Source: Variovorax sp. PAMC 28711
GTDB taxonomy: Bacteria; Pseudomonadota; Gammaproteobacteria; Burkholderiales; Burkholderiaceae_C
DNA: 64,000 bases
Direction of reading: 5' to 3'
Assembly (NCBI RefSeq): GCF_001577265.1
Contig: NZ_CP014517.1
Coordinates: 3,198,501 to 3,262,500 of the forward strand
The position numbers and the translations under genes were made by a program. Positions 29,671-39,869 of this stretch are shown here, one piece after another; position 1 is the first letter of the stretch; every line of letters begins with the position of its first letter. The notes under the pieces were generated by a model that saw only the letters and a program-made list of their open reading frames with translations, had not been told where the DNA came from and ran no database searches.

Positions 29671-29682
29671 GACGCCGTACGG

Positions 29683-30042
29683 TCAGAACTTCAGGACGTT
29701 CCAGACGCGCGGCCCGGTGCCGTTGCCATTGGAGGCTTCGCCCGGGCGCGCGCCGTTTTCGGGCCGCACTTCGTAGCCCGGCACGTTCGCTTTCGGCTGG
29801 ACGGCGATGCTCTGCGTGCGGCCCCCGTAACGCACCTCGTCGACCTTCGCACCCGAGTCTTCGACGTGAATGTTTTCGATCTTCTGGTTGCGTCGCGCCG
29901 AATCCTGGTCCTGGCTCGGCAGCGCCTCGGCAGCGATGGGTGCGGGCGGCGTCGCGTTCTGGGCCACGGCCCAGCCAAAAGGCGCGACGCAGGCGAGAGT
30001 CACGGCGGCGCGGCGGACGAACAGGAAGAGGGTGGAGGGCAT
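29683..30042 (-). CDS. DUF2782 domain-containing exported protein
   Basis: A 119-residue protein with a signal peptide (hydrophobic stretch to WAVAQ, cleavage near residue 27). Its mature part is charged and carries the DUF2782 core NIHVEDSGAKVDEVRYGGRT followed by VPGYEVRPENG. The start at 30042 gives a standard signal peptide; upstream in-frame residues lack one. The gene sits 12 bp before thrB and is divergent from polA, a neighbourhood commonly seen in this order. Function unknown. Confidence 0.85.
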   Translation of the reverse strand: MPSTLFLFVRRAAVTLACVAPFGWAVAQNATPPAPIAAEALPSQDQDSARRNQKIENIHVEDSGAKVDEVRYGGRTQSIAVQPKANVPGYEVRPENGARPGEASNGNGTGPRVWNVLKF

Positions 30043-30107
30043 GGGAGCGATTGTAGGTGGCCGCCCATGGCCCTGATGTCGGAAGGCAACGCGGCAAAAT
30101 GCCCCGC

Positions 30108-32902
30108 ATGACCGACAAGAAAACCCTGCTGCTCGTCGATGGATCGAGCTATCTCTACCGCGCATTCCACGCCATGCCCGACCTGCGCGCGGTGCCGGGC
30201 GATCCGGCCAGCCCCGCCACCGGCGCGATCCGCGGAATGATCAACATGATGCAGGCGCTGCGGCGTGAGGTCCGGGCCGACTACGCGGCGTGCGTTTTCG
30301 ACGCGCCCGGCAAGACGTTTCGCGACGACTGGTATCCCGACTACAAGGCCAACCGCTCGCCGATGCCGGACGACCTGCGCAGCCAGGTCGTCGCCATCCA
30401 CGAAGTGGTCCGCCTGATGGGCTGGCCGGTGCTGTGCGTGCCCGACGTGGAGGCCGACGATGTGATCGGCACGCTGGCGCGCACCGCGGCCGACCAGCAG
30501 ATCGAAGTGATCGTGTCGAGTGGCGACAAGGACCTCAGCCAGCTGGTCGACGCGCACGTCACCATCATCGACACCATGAACGGCAAAAAGCGCGACGTGG
30601 CCGGCGTGACCGCTGAATTCGGCGTGCCGCCCGCGCTCATGGTCGACTACCAGACGCTCGTGGGCGACACCGTCGACAACGTGCCCGGCGTTGACAAGGT
30701 CGGCCCCAAGACGGCGGCCAAATGGCTCATGCAATACGGCTCGCTCGACGGCTTGCTCGAACATGCCGCGGAAATCAAGGGCAGGCCGGCGAGAACCTCC
30801 GCAATGCGCTCGACTGGCTGCCGCAGGGGCGTCGCCTCGTCACGATCCGCACCGACTGCGACCTCGCCGGGCATGTCTCCGGGCTGCCGGCGATGGACGG
30901 GATCGCCATGAGTGCACAGCGAACGACCGAGCTCAAGGCGTTCTATGAGCAGTACGGATTCAAGAGCCTGGTGAAATCGCTCGAAGCACAGGAAGTGCCG
31001 CCGGAACTGATCGAAGACAGCATCAAGAAGCACAAGGCCGACGACCAGAACCCCGGCTTGTTCGACGAGTTCGCTGCACAAGCGGCCGATCGCGCTTCCA
31101 ACCTGTCGTACGACACAGTGATGACGTGGGAGGCCTTCGACCGGTGGCTCGCGAAAATCGAGGCTGCCGACCTCGTCGCGCTCGACACCGAAACCACCTC
31201 GCTCGACGAAATGCGTGCGGAGATCGTGGGCCTGAGCTTCAGCGTGACGCCGGGCGAGGCGGCCTACATTCCGCTGGCCCACAACTACCCCGATGCGCCC
31301 GAGCAGCTGAACCGCGAGGAGGTCATCGCACGGCTTAAGCCCTGGCTCGAGGACGGCGCAAAGAAAAAGCTGGGCCAGCACGTCAAGTACGACCGGCACG
31401 TGCTCGCGAACCACGGCGTCGAGGTGCAAGGCTATGCGCACGACACCATGCTCCAGAGCTACGTGCTCGAAGTGCACAGGCCGCACGGGCTCGGCAGCCT
31501 GGCCGAACGCCACCTCGGGCGCAGCGGCATCTCGTACGAAGACCTGTGCGGCAAGGGCGCGCACCAGATCTCATTCAGCCAGGTCGACATCGCGAAGGCC
31601 GCCGAATATTCCTGCGAAGACAGCGACCAGACGCTCGACGTGCACCGCGTGCTGTGGCCCCAGCTGCAGGCCGACGAGAAGCTGATGTTCATCTACCGTC
31701 TGGAGATGGATTCGAGCGAGGCGCTCTACCGCATCGAGCGCAACGGCGTGCTGATCGATGCGCCGCTGCTCGCCACGCAGAGCCACGAACTCGGCACGCG
31801 GATCATGGCGATCGAGCAGGAGGCCTATGAGATCGCCGGGCAGCCGTTCAACCTCGGCAGCCCGAAACAGATTGGCGACATCTTCTTCAACAAGCTCGGT
31901 TTGCCCATCGTCAAGAAAACGCCGAGCGGCGCGCCCAGCACCGACGAGGAGGTGCTGGAAAAATTGGCCGAGGACTATCCGCTGCCGAAGAAGATCCTCG
32001 AGCACCGCGGCCTGTCCAAACTCAAGGGCACCTACACCGACAAGCTGGGCCAACTCGCCAACCCACGCACGGGCCGCGTGCACACGCACTACGCGCAAGC
32101 GGTTGCCGTCACGGGGCGGTTGAGCAGCAATGATCCCAACCTGCAGAACATCCCGGTGAAGACCGCAGAAGGGCGCCGTGTGCGGGAGGCCTTCGTGGCG
32201 CCGCAGGGCAGTGTGATTGCCAGCGCCGACTACTCGCAGATCGAGCTGCGCATCATGGCGCACATCAGCGGCGACGCCTCGCTGCTGCGCGCGTTCACCG
32301 AAGGCATCGATGTGCACCGCGCGACGGCCGCCGAAGTGTTCGGCAGCACGCCCGAGCAGGTGACGAGCGAGCAGCGCCGCTACGCGAAGGTGATCAACTT
32401 CGGGCTCATCTACGGCATGAGCAGCTTCGGCCTGGCGCGCAACCTCGGCATCGAAACCAAGGCGGCCGCCTCGTACATCGATCGTTACTTCGCGCGCTAT
32501 CCGGGCGTGAAGATCTACATGGACGAAACCAAGGCGCTGGCCAAGGAAAAGGGCTACGTCGAGACGGTGTTCGGTCGCCGGCTCTATTTGCCGGAGATCA
32601 ATTCGCCCAACGGTCCGCGCCGTGGCGGTGCCGAGCGCGCCGCCATCAACGCGCCGATGCAGGGCACGGCAGCCGACCTGATCAAGCTCAGCATGGTGAA
32701 AGTACAAGACGTGCTCGACGCCGAGCGGCGCGGCACGAAGATGATCATGCAGGTGCACGACGAACTGGTGTTCGAAGTCCCCGAAGACGAAGTCGAATGG
32801 GTGCGCGTCGAAGTGCCGAAGATCATGGCAAGCGTGGCCGATCTGCAGGTGCCGCTGCTCGCCGAGATCGGCTTCGGACCCAATTGGGAAAAGGCGCATT
32901 GA
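30108..32902 (+). pseudogene. polA: DNA polymerase I, frameshifted in the 5' nuclease domain
   Basis: Repair and Okazaki-fragment polymerase. From 30108 the 5'-nuclease domain reads normally (TLLLVDGSSYLYRAF, LVGDTVDNVPGVDKVGPKTA) to residue 225 (30782). There, GGC-AGG should be GGC-AAG-GCC, and the protein continues in another frame (GENLRNALDWLPQG) to 32902. One missing base at 30783/30784 accounts for it. The 3'-5' exonuclease and polymerase domains are complete (VALDTETTSLDEM; SADYSQIELRIMAHISGD; RRYAKVINFGLIYGMS; QVHDELVFEV). Restored length is about 931 aa. As PolA is rarely dispensable for its nuclease, a sequence error is the likelier reading. Confidence 0.93.
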
Positions 32903-32983
32903 CCGTTTTGCCCAAGGGATTTGGCCTTCCGGCGCAGACTGCGCTCTCGCCCATTTCATTCACTCACCCGGAGAACCGGACGC

Positions 32984-33880
32984 ATGACCCGTGACGACCT
33001 GAAAGCCGAATTCGATTCCCTGCGCCCCGGCGCCAGCACCGATCAGGGCGCCTCGCGCCGCACCGCGATCAAGGTCGCGCTGGGCGTCGGCTACGCCGCA
33101 GCGACGCTGCCGATCGCTGCGCAAACCGTCATCAAGACGGCTGACACGGGGCTCAAGGCCGGCCCGATCACCTACCGGGTCAACGGCTTCGACGTACCGG
33201 CCTATGCGGCGCAGCCCGCCGGCAAGACCGGCCTGCCGGTGATCCTCGTGATACAGGAAATCTTCGGCGTGCACGAGTACATCGCCGACGTGTGCCGCCG
33301 TTTCGCCAACCTCGGCTACCTGGCCATCGCGCCCGAGCTGTATGCGCGGCAGGGCGACCCCAAGGGCTACACCGACATTCCCAAGCTGCAAGCCGACATC
33401 GTGAGCAAGGTGCCCGATGCGCAGGTGATGGCCGACCTGGACGGCGCGCTGTCATGGGCGTCGGCCAACGGCGGCAATGCGGCCAACGCCGGCATCACCG
33501 GCTTCTGCTGGGGCGGCCGCATCACCTGGCTCTATGCCGCCACCGGGAAGGTCAAGGCCGGCGTCGCGTGGTACGGCCGGCTTGTCGGTGCGACCAACCC
33601 GCTGACCCCGACCAACCCGGTCGACATCGCGACCGTCCTGGAGGCGCCCGTGCTCGGCCTCTATGGCGGCAAGGACCAGGGCATCCCCCTTGACAGCGTT
33701 GATAAGATGAAAAGCGTCCTGGCCACAGGCAGTGCCGCCGCCAAAGCGTCGAGCTTTGTTGTGTATCCGGAGGCGGGCCACGCCTTCCACGCCGATTACC
33801 GGCCGAGCTACATCGTGGGTCCGGCCGATGACGGCTGGAACCGGGCGCTGGCCTGGTTCAGGGTCAACGGTGTCGCCTGA
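32984..33880 (+). CDS. dienelactone hydrolase family protein with Tat signal
   Basis: A 298-residue alpha/beta hydrolase. The nucleophile motif is GFCWGGR near residue 171, with cysteine as in dienelactone hydrolase; the histidine is in YPEAGHAFHADYRP near 269. The N-terminus carries SRRTAIKV at about residues 24-31, a close match to the Tat consensus, followed by a hydrophobic stretch ending IAAQT. Export through Tat is therefore likely. Its ring-cleavage role is unproven because no aromatic pathway genes surround it. A terminator follows. Confidence 0.88.
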   Translation: MTRDDLKAEFDSLRPGASTDQGASRRTAIKVALGVGYAAATLPIAAQTVIKTADTGLKAGPITYRVNGFDVPAYAAQPAGKTGLPVILVIQEIFGVHEYIADVCRRFANLGYLAIAPELYARQGDPKGYTDIPKLQADIVSKVPDAQVMADLDGALSWASANGGNAANAGITGFCWGGRITWLYAATGKVKAGVAWYGRLVGATNPLTPTNPVDIATVLEAPVLGLYGGKDQGIPLDSVDKMKSVLATGSAAAKASSFVVYPEAGHAFHADYRPSYIVGPADDGWNRALAWFRVNGVA

Positions 33881-33907
33881 CGACGCCCGGTAGCCGCTTT
33901 CGCTTGG

Positions 33908-33935
33908 AAGGCCGTCCGATGGGCGGCCTTTTTAT
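33908..33935 (+). terminator. rho-independent terminator after the dienelactone hydrolase gene
   Basis: AAGGCCGTCC-gat-GGGCGGCCTTTTT: a GC stem with a three-base loop and a T tract, about 28 bp past the stop. Confidence 0.8.
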
Positions 33936-33941
33936 TTTCAG

Positions 33942-34844
33942 ATGACATCGGCTTCTATGAATTTGATCGCAATCATCGGCGCGACCCTCGTCGCCGGCAT
34001 CGGCAGCGTCTGGCTGGCTGCATTGCTCATGCGCGTCGGCGTGCGGCGCGACGGCGGTGGCGTGAACCCGCAGCACCTGCTCAGCCTCGCGGCCGGCGCG
34101 CTGCTCGCAACGGCGTTCATGCACCTCTTGCCCGAGGCCTTTGAAAGCCGCATCGAGCCGGCGGTGCTGTTCGCGGTGCTGCTCTTCGGGCTGGTGTTTT
34201 TTTTCCTGCTCGACAAGGCCGAGCTGTGGCATCACGGGCACGAGCACAGCCACGGTGAAGACGCCGCGCACCACGGGCATGGGCACGGAAATGGCCATGA
34301 TCACGGGCATGCGCATTCGCACGCGCCACCGGCCGGCGGCTGGGCGGTGCTCACCGGTGACAGCGTGCATTGCTTCGGCGACGGCATTCTGATCGCGTCG
34401 GCCTTCATTGCGGACATGCGACTGGGGCTGGTGGCCGCGGTGGCGGTGCTGGCACACGAGGTGCCGCACCACATCGGCGACCTCATCGTACTGCGGCAGA
34501 CATCGCCGAATTCGCGCGCCGCACTGCTCAAGGTGTCGCTGGCCGGCACCATGACCGCGCTGGGCGGCATCGTGGGCTGGTGGCTGGTCGACCAGCTGCA
34601 CGCATGGTTGCCTTACTTTCTGGTGTTGGCGAGCAGCAGCTTCGTCTACGTCGCCCTGGCCGACCTCATTCCGCAACTGCAGAAACGTTTGCCGGCCCGG
34701 CAGACCGCGGCGCAGATCGTCTGGCTCCTGGCCGGCATCGTGCTGGTGACGCTGGTGAGCCGGCTCGCGCACGGCGAACAGGGTCACGATCACGACCATT
34801 CGCATGGCGAAGAGACGCAGGCGCACGACGACCACAAGCATTGA
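33942..34844 (+). CDS. ZIP family divalent metal transporter
   Basis: Inner-membrane transporter for zinc or similar divalent cations, 300 residues, with about eight helices. The binuclear metal site is visible in the helix-4 motif HCFGDGILIASAF near residue 142 and the helix-5 motif LAHEVPHHIGDLIVL near 170. A histidine-rich loop (residues about 97-128, alternating H/G/D/E) precedes helix 4, and a second short His-rich tail closes the protein; both are usual metal-sensing or delivery segments in ZIPs. The first codons overlap the end of the upstream terminator region, so an independent promoter is needed. Confidence 0.92.
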   Translation: MTSASMNLIAIIGATLVAGIGSVWLAALLMRVGVRRDGGGVNPQHLLSLAAGALLATAFMHLLPEAFESRIEPAVLFAVLLFGLVFFFLLDKAELWHHGHEHSHGEDAAHHGHGHGNGHDHGHAHSHAPPAGGWAVLTGDSVHCFGDGILIASAFIADMRLGLVAAVAVLAHEVPHHIGDLIVLRQTSPNSRAALLKVSLAGTMTALGGIVGWWLVDQLHAWLPYFLVLASSSFVYVALADLIPQLQKRLPARQTAAQIVWLLAGIVLVTLVSRLAHGEQGHDHDHSHGEETQAHDDHKH

Positions 34845-34960
34845 GCGCGGCATCATCTGCGGCGCCGTCCGACACCTGAAACGGGCGCGGTGCCGAAGCA
34901 CCTGCCATCGCTTGGGCGCACCATGTGGTCTTTGACAAAGTCCAGAACGAGGAGCCGATC

Positions 34961-35182
34961 ATGTCGAGTGCCGATTCGAAAGTTCACGCCGGCGGACAGC
35001 CGCAATCCCATCCGCATCCCGTACCGAATGTGCTGGACGACGATCTCGAAGTGCCGGAAAACGAGGCGCCCGACGAGCTGTCGGAGGAAACCGGCATCGA
35101 CCTGACCGATGCGAGCGATCTCGATGCCGACAACGTGCCGGCCGATGAGGAAACCGATCGCGTCGTGCAAGCGCCCGACTGA
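34961..35182 (+). CDS. small acidic hypothetical protein
   Basis: A 73-residue, strongly acidic protein with no cysteine, no signal peptide and a predicted disordered character (DDDLEVPENEAPDELSEET, DASDLDADNVPADEETD). ATG 34961 is chosen over 34925 because GGAG lies 7 bp upstream of it. No family is recognised. It stands alone between the ZIP gene and the convergent DUF3300 gene. Confidence 0.6.
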   Translation: MSSADSKVHAGGQPQSHPHPVPNVLDDDLEVPENEAPDELSEETGIDLTDASDLDADNVPADEETDRVVQAPD

Positions 35183-35192
35183 TCAATCTCCA

Positions 35193-35230
35193 GGCTGGCT
35201 TCACCCCGTTTGACCGGCGTGAAGCCAGCC
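35193..35230. terminator. 12-bp inverted repeat between convergent genes, candidate bidirectional terminator
   Basis: GGCTGGCTTCAC at 35193-35204 and its exact complement at 35219-35230, with a 14-nt loop. It lies between the two converging stop codons. There is no poly-T tract, so its role as terminator is inferred from placement. Confidence 0.5.
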
Positions 35231-35231
35231 G

Positions 35232-37190
35232 TCAGCGATTCGGCTCGTCCTGAGGGCGGCGCCCCGGCCGGCCCGGCGGTCGCTGGGCTTGCACACGCTG
35301 CTGCGCCTGAGCCTGCTGCTGCTGCTGCTGCTGCATTTGCTGCTGACGCTGCTGACGCTGCTGCATCTGTTGCTGATGAGCCTGCTGCTGCTGAGCTTGC
35401 TGGGCCTGCTGTTGCTGCACCTGCTGTTGCTGGCGTTGCGCCTGATCCTGCTGTTGGCGAACCTGCATTCGCTGCGCGTGAGCCTGCTGTGCTTGCTCCT
35501 GACGGGCCTGCTGTTGTTGCACTTGCTGGGCTTGTTGTTGCTGGCGCACCTGGGTCTGCTGGGCCTGTGCCTGCGCTTGTTGCGCCTGGCGCCGTTGCAT
35601 CTGTTGCTGGCGCTCCTGCTGCTGAGCCTGTTGCGCTTGTTGTTGCTGTTGTTGCCGCGCTTGCTGCTGCGCTTGCTGCCCCTGCGCTTGCTGGCGCCGT
35701 GACTGTTCGGCCTGCTGCTCCTGCTGGCGTTGCTGCTGACGCTGAACCTGCTGTACTTGCTGCTGCCGTTGCGGGTCGCGCAGTGCCTGCTGCTGCCGAA
35801 CCTGCTGTTGCTGCTGCTGGCCCTGAGCCTGTTGCATCTGCTGTTGGCGGACTTGTTCTCGCTGTTGTCGCACCTGGGCCTGTTGCGCGGCCTGAGCCTG
35901 TGCTTGTGCCTGTTGTTGCTGTCGCTGCTGCTGCTGAATCAGCTGTGACTGCTGAGCAGCAGCCTGGCCGGACTGTTGCGCCTGTTGCTGGGCCTGCTCG
36001 CGCTGCACCTGCTGCCGGCGCATCTGCTCGAACGCCGTCTGGCCCTGGCCTTGCGACGCACCGCCGCCGTTGCTGACGAAGTTGTTGCGCACGTTGTTGT
36101 TGATGATGGTTTCCTGCGTGCGCGAGACGTAGGTCGACCGGTTGTAGACCACTGCCGGCCTGTCGTATCCACGCGCTTCGTGCGGGGGGCGATTGCCACC
36201 GCGATAGGCATCGGGCCGGCCCCAGTTCATGCCCCACGAATTCCAGCCCCAGCCATGGCGCTGCAGCGCCGCGCCGACGACGACGCCGGTGCCGAACGTG
36301 AGTGCGCTCGCCGTGGCGATCTGCGCGTTGCTGTAGCGCGGTTCGGCGTACACCGGTTGCGCGTACGCATAGCCCGGATAGACCGCCACCGGTTCGCCGT
36401 AGATGCCGCGCGGGTCGTAGCTGGGCACGTACACCACGTCGGGCTGCGCCGGCTCGATGGTGATGTACTGCGGCGGCGGTTCCACGATGACGGGGCCGCT
36501 GTAGTACGAAGGCGCATTCGGATCGGGTGCGTAGCCCGCCGCCGGCGCCGAGCCGCTCGCCACACGCAACTGCGTCGTGCTCTTGAGCTTGCCGGCCTTC
36601 GACGCGCGCTGTCGCATCACCTGGATGGCGTTCATCACGTCGTCGGGGTCGTGGTAGTAGGCCTGCCCCAGTGCGGTCGTCCATGGCATGTTCGACGCCA
36701 TCTGGTCGAGCACGCGCTTGAAGGCGGTAAGCGACTTGATGCTCGGATCCCATGGCTGCTGCTCGGCGGCATCCGCCAGCGGGCCGGCTTTCAATGAGGT
36801 GTTCTGCCCCAGCCATTGATCGGCCGCAGTGACCTGGTCGGGGTAGGTCGATCCGGCAAGCACCTGTGCCACGAGCTTGTCGGGATAGAGCGCGATCGGC
36901 GCGACCATCTGGTAGAGCTGTTCGGCGCCCGGCGGCACGTAAACCGGCGCGGCCAGCGCCGAGACCGGCGTGGCGACGACGGGCTGCGCGGTGGATTCGG
37001 CCGACGGGGTCGGGGGCGCGGCGGGCGCCGGGACACCTGGCGCCTTGTCGCAGCCGCTGACGAGCATCGCGCCAGCGCAGAGCACCACGATCATCAGTTG
37101 CCTGGACGGCGAACGGGCTTGGGAAATCGGTTCATCAGCGGTGTCTCCGGAAAACGAAAGGCGCCGAGAGATCCGGGTGGCCCTTGTCAT
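35232..37190 (-). CDS. DUF3300 lipoprotein with long glutamine-rich tail
   Basis: A 652-residue envelope protein. A hydrophobic segment ending LVSGC (cysteine near residue 47) looks like a lipobox, so the mature protein is probably a lipoprotein. If so, translation may start nearer 37094 (ATG, 14 residues before the cysteine), though that leaves the signal without a positive N-terminus. The DUF3300 domain spans about 85-310 (MVAPIALYPDKLVAQVL; VYVPSYDPRGIYGEP). Residues about 375-640 are almost entirely Gln with Ala/Arg/Met. The DNA there is CTG/TTG-repetitive, including (CTG)7 at 35313-35333. Function unknown. Confidence 0.85.
   Translation of the reverse strand: MTRATRISRRLSFSGDTADEPISQARSPSRQLMIVVLCAGAMLVSGCDKAPGVPAPAAPPTPSAESTAQPVVATPVSALAAPVYVPPGAEQLYQMVAPIALYPDKLVAQVLAGSTYPDQVTAADQWLGQNTSLKAGPLADAAEQQPWDPSIKSLTAFKRVLDQMASNMPWTTALGQAYYHDPDDVMNAIQVMRQRASKAGKLKSTTQLRVASGSAPAAGYAPDPNAPSYYSGPVIVEPPPQYITIEPAQPDVVYVPSYDPRGIYGEPVAVYPGYAYAQPVYAEPRYSNAQIATASALTFGTGVVVGAALQRHGWGWNSWGMNWGRPDAYRGGNRPPHEARGYDRPAVVYNRSTYVSRTQETIINNNVRNNFVSNGGGASQGQGQTAFEQMRRQQVQREQAQQQAQQSGQAAAQQSQLIQQQQRQQQQAQAQAQAAQQAQVRQQREQVRQQQMQQAQGQQQQQQVRQQQALRDPQRQQQVQQVQRQQQRQQEQQAEQSRRQQAQGQQAQQQARQQQQQQAQQAQQQERQQQMQRRQAQQAQAQAQQTQVRQQQQAQQVQQQQARQEQAQQAHAQRMQVRQQQDQAQRQQQQVQQQQAQQAQQQQAHQQQMQQRQQRQQQMQQQQQQQAQAQQRVQAQRPPGRPGRRPQDEPNR
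35313..35333. repeat. (CTG)7 trinucleotide run in the polyglutamine coding region
   Basis: Seven uninterrupted CTG units encode glutamines near the C-terminus of the DUF3300 protein on the other strand. They are part of a wider degenerate CTG/TTG region from about 35290 to 36030. Length change here would keep the frame. Confidence 0.8.
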
Positions 37191-37257
37191 TCAACGTTTA
37201 CCGTATGCCGCACGCCGACGCGGGATGTGACAGCGCGTATCGCCGCTGCCTGTGGGC

Positions 37258-37851
37258 CTATTTCGCGCCGCCGTTGTATTTGGTGACGCTTTGCGCAGAC
37301 ATGCTGTAGCCGCTCACGCCCATCATCGAATCGTTGCGAACGGTTTCGAGCTTGCCCGTGACCCACACCGTGTCCATCGCGCGGAACTTGGCGCCCTGCT
37401 GCGGCTTGACGTGCAGGATCTGGTTGGCGGGTGGCGGCGGCGTGTGAATGCAGGCGCCGAAGTAGGGCACCAGCAGGAACTCCGTTACTTCGCCCTTGTT
37501 CTCTTCGAGCGGCACGATGAAGCCCGGAATCTTCACCTCGACGCCGTTGAGCGCCGGGTTGCTCGGTGCGTTGTCCGATACCTTCTGCATCTTCATGAGC
37601 AGCTCGTTCGCCTTCGGATCGGCATCGTCGAGCTTGCTGAGGTCGATGTCCTTGTAGGCCTTCATCGGGTCCCAGTCCTTCGGCACCAACTCGGCCCACG
37701 AGATCTCGCGCGCCTGGCCCGCTTTCGCGGCGGGTGCCGCCTTGCCGCCCAGCGGGTTGGTGGGCGACGTCGGCTGCGGCGCCGGGCCGGCAGCGAAGGC
37801 CGACGCGATGGCGGTCGCAGCCGCCAGCGTGACAAAGGTGTGGCGAAGCAT
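37258..37851 (-). CDS. DUF3299 domain-containing exported protein
   Basis: A 197-residue protein with a signal peptide (cleavage after about ASAFA, residue 20). The mature DUF3299 core runs from ISWAELVPKDWDP to the C-terminus and includes VKIPGFIVPLEEN, FLLVPYFGACIHTPPPPANQ and DTVWVTGKLETVRNDS. The conserved CIH cysteine/histidine suggests metal binding. It is last in the series DUF2796-ATPase-permease-DUF3299, 15 bp after the permease, an arrangement that in pseudomonads responds to zinc starvation. Confidence 0.88.
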   Translation of the reverse strand: MLRHTFVTLAAATAIASAFAAGPAPQPTSPTNPLGGKAAPAAKAGQAREISWAELVPKDWDPMKAYKDIDLSKLDDADPKANELLMKMQKVSDNAPSNPALNGVEVKIPGFIVPLEENKGEVTEFLLVPYFGACIHTPPPPANQILHVKPQQGAKFRAMDTVWVTGKLETVRNDSMMGVSGYSMSAQSVTKYNGGAK

Positions 37852-37866
37852 GGTGTTCGACTCCGT

Positions 37867-39128
37867 TCAGATTCGGGGGGAAAGGCCGTCGGCGAGCGAG
37901 AGGCGGTAGGCCCGCACGCCCGGCATCAGGCTGGCCAGCCAACCGGCCGCGAGCAGCCCGCCGATCAGCGTCCATTCGTTCAGTGTAGGTTCGCCGAGCG
38001 TCAGCGCGAGGCCGAAGTGCGATTGCAGCCACGGCGACAGCAGGGCGATGCCGAGCACCGCGAACACGACACCCAGCACCACGCCGAGCAGGTGACCATG
38101 GCGCCTTCGAGCGCCAGCAGGCCGAGCACATGGCGCAGGCTGGCGCCGACCGCACGCAACACCGCGAGCTCGCGCCGGCGTTCGTTCAGGCTTGCCATCA
38201 CGACTGACACGAGCCCCGCGAGGCTGACCAGTGCGACCAGCGCCGACATCAGCAGCAGCGCGTTCTCGCCGATGCCGATCACGCGCCAGAGTTCGTCCAG
38301 CGCGACGCCGGGCAGGATGGCCATGAGCGGCTCGTCGGGGTAGGTCGATACCCAGCGCTGCACCGCGAACACCGCGGCGCGGTTCTTCAGGCCGACCAGT
38401 GCGGCGGTCACGCTTTTTGGCGTGAGGTCGAACTTGCGCACCTGCTCGGCCGGAATGGTGAACCCCGGCATCGGCGCGCCGCTGACCCAGTCGAGATGGA
38501 TCGCTTCCATCGCACCGAGACCGATGTGCACCGTGCGGTCGACCGGCGTGCCGGTGCGCGCGAGCACGCCGACCACCGTGAAAGGCTTGTCGGCGTGCTC
38601 GGCGACGTTGAGTTCGCCGCTTCCGTGCGCCAGGGTGATCTTCTGGCCGACGCGGTAGCCGAGCGCGTCGGCCACCTCGGCGCCCACCACCGCATCGAAC
38701 AGCTCGCCGAGCGGCTTGCCTTCGCGCATCGCGAGCGACTGCCGGTTGCCGTAGTGGAAGTGTTCGAAGTACGCCGGCGTGGTCGCCAGCACCGCGAAGC
38801 CGCGATGCGAGTCGCCCAGCGAGAGCGGCACGACCCAGTCGACGCCCTTGTGCGCCGAGAGCGCCTGCACGCTCTTCCACGACACGTTGTTGGTCGCCGC
38901 GCCGATGCGAAACACCGAATACAGCAAGAGCTGCGTCGAGCCGGTGCGCGCGCCGACGATCAAGTCTGTGCCCGAGACCGAGGACGAAAAGTTCTCCCGC
39001 AGTTCGGTTCGGATGCGCTCCACGCCGAGCAGCAGGAAGGTCGAGAGTGCGATCGACAGCACCGTGAGCGCCAGCGTGAAACGGCGGTTCCAGGCGCTGC
39101 GCCATGCGATGGAGAAGATCGCCTTCAT
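37867..39128 (-). pseudogene. MacB/FtsX-type ABC transporter permease, frameshifted near the C-terminus
   Basis: Inner-membrane permease partner of the ATPase just upstream, which it overlaps as ATGA. It has an N-terminal helix (AIFSIAWRSAWNRRFTLAL), a large periplasmic domain (residues about 45-270), then three helices. The frame breaks after LLALEGAMVT at 38091/38092, where ACC-TGC should be ACC-CTG-CTC. The last helices (GVVLGVVFAVLGIALL to ADGLSPRI) are in the next frame to 37867. One missing base in a CCC run explains it; restored length is about 420 aa. The cargo is unknown. Confidence 0.88.
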
Positions 39129-39856
39129 GCGTCTGCAGTCGACGATGCCGCGCGGTTGATGTCGGGCAGCAGCACGTGTCGCCCGAAGCGCGCCGCGATG
39201 CGCTGGTCGTGGCTCACGAACACCAGTGCGCTCTGGTGTGCGGCGCACGCCGAGAGCAGCACATCGAGGAAGGCCTCGCGCCGGTCCTCGTCGAGCGCCG
39301 AGGTGGGTTCGTCCGCGATGATGAGTTCGGGCTGGCCGATGAGCGCGCGCGCCGCGGCGACGCGCTGCTGCTGGCCGACCGACAGGTGCATGGCCTGGCG
39401 CGACCAGAGATCGCGCGGCAGACCCATCCGCGCGAGCAGGTGCTCGGCCTCGTCGCGCGAGCTGCCGGTGCGTGCGGCCTGTGCCTCGCGACGTGCCGAG
39501 AAGCGGCACGGCAGCAAGACGTTGTCGCGCACGCTGAGGTACGGCAGCAGGTTGAATTGCTGAAAGATGTAGCCCACGTGCGCGACGCGCAAGCGGTCGC
39601 GCGCCGTGCCCGACAGCTGGGCCCAGTCGTGGTCGAGCAGCGTGATGGTTCCGGTGTCGGCAAGCAAAACGCCTGCGAGCAGCGACAGCAGCGTGCTCTT
39701 GCCGCAGCCGCTCGGCCCATGCAGGAAGACGGCCTCGCCGGCGGCGACCTCGAAGTGATCGATGTCGATGGTCGGCGCGCTCGCGCCGGGCCAGCTGAAC
39801 TTCAGCGCATCGGCTGCCAGCGCCCGGCGCGCGATGTCGGTCGCGTGACCGTTCAT
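39125..39856 (-). CDS. ABC transporter ATP-binding protein (LolD/MacB type)
   Basis: A 243-residue ATPase. Walker A GPSGCGKSTLL near residue 45, Q-loop FQQFNLLPYLSV near 93, signature LSVGQQQRVAAARAL near 145, Walker B LIIADEPTSAL near 167 and the switch histidine in FVSHDQRIA near 203. It belongs to the family that pairs with FtsX-like permeases. The start ATG 39856 gives a normal N-terminus 13 bp after the DUF2796 stop. It overlaps the permease start by four bases, so the subunits are co-translated. Confidence 0.92.
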   Translation of the reverse strand: MNGHATDIARRALAADALKFSWPGASAPTIDIDHFEVAAGEAVFLHGPSGCGKSTLLSLLAGVLLADTGTITLLDHDWAQLSGTARDRLRVAHVGYIFQQFNLLPYLSVRDNVLLPCRFSARREAQAARTGSSRDEAEHLLARMGLPRDLWSRQAMHLSVGQQQRVAAARALIGQPELIIADEPTSALDEDRREAFLDVLLSACAAHQSALVFVSHDQRIAARFGRHVLLPDINRAASSTADA

Positions 39857-39869
39857 CGCGGTCACGGCG

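Noticed and set aside
28317..30111. A 502-codon plus-strand frame over thrB and DUF2782
   Set aside because: Shadow of minus-strand genes with clear domain signatures.
35289..35948. Leucine-rich open frames on the plus strand that look like membrane proteins
   Set aside because: They are the complement of the CAG/CAA-coded glutamine tail; CTG/TTG repeats read as leucine. No start signal or family match.
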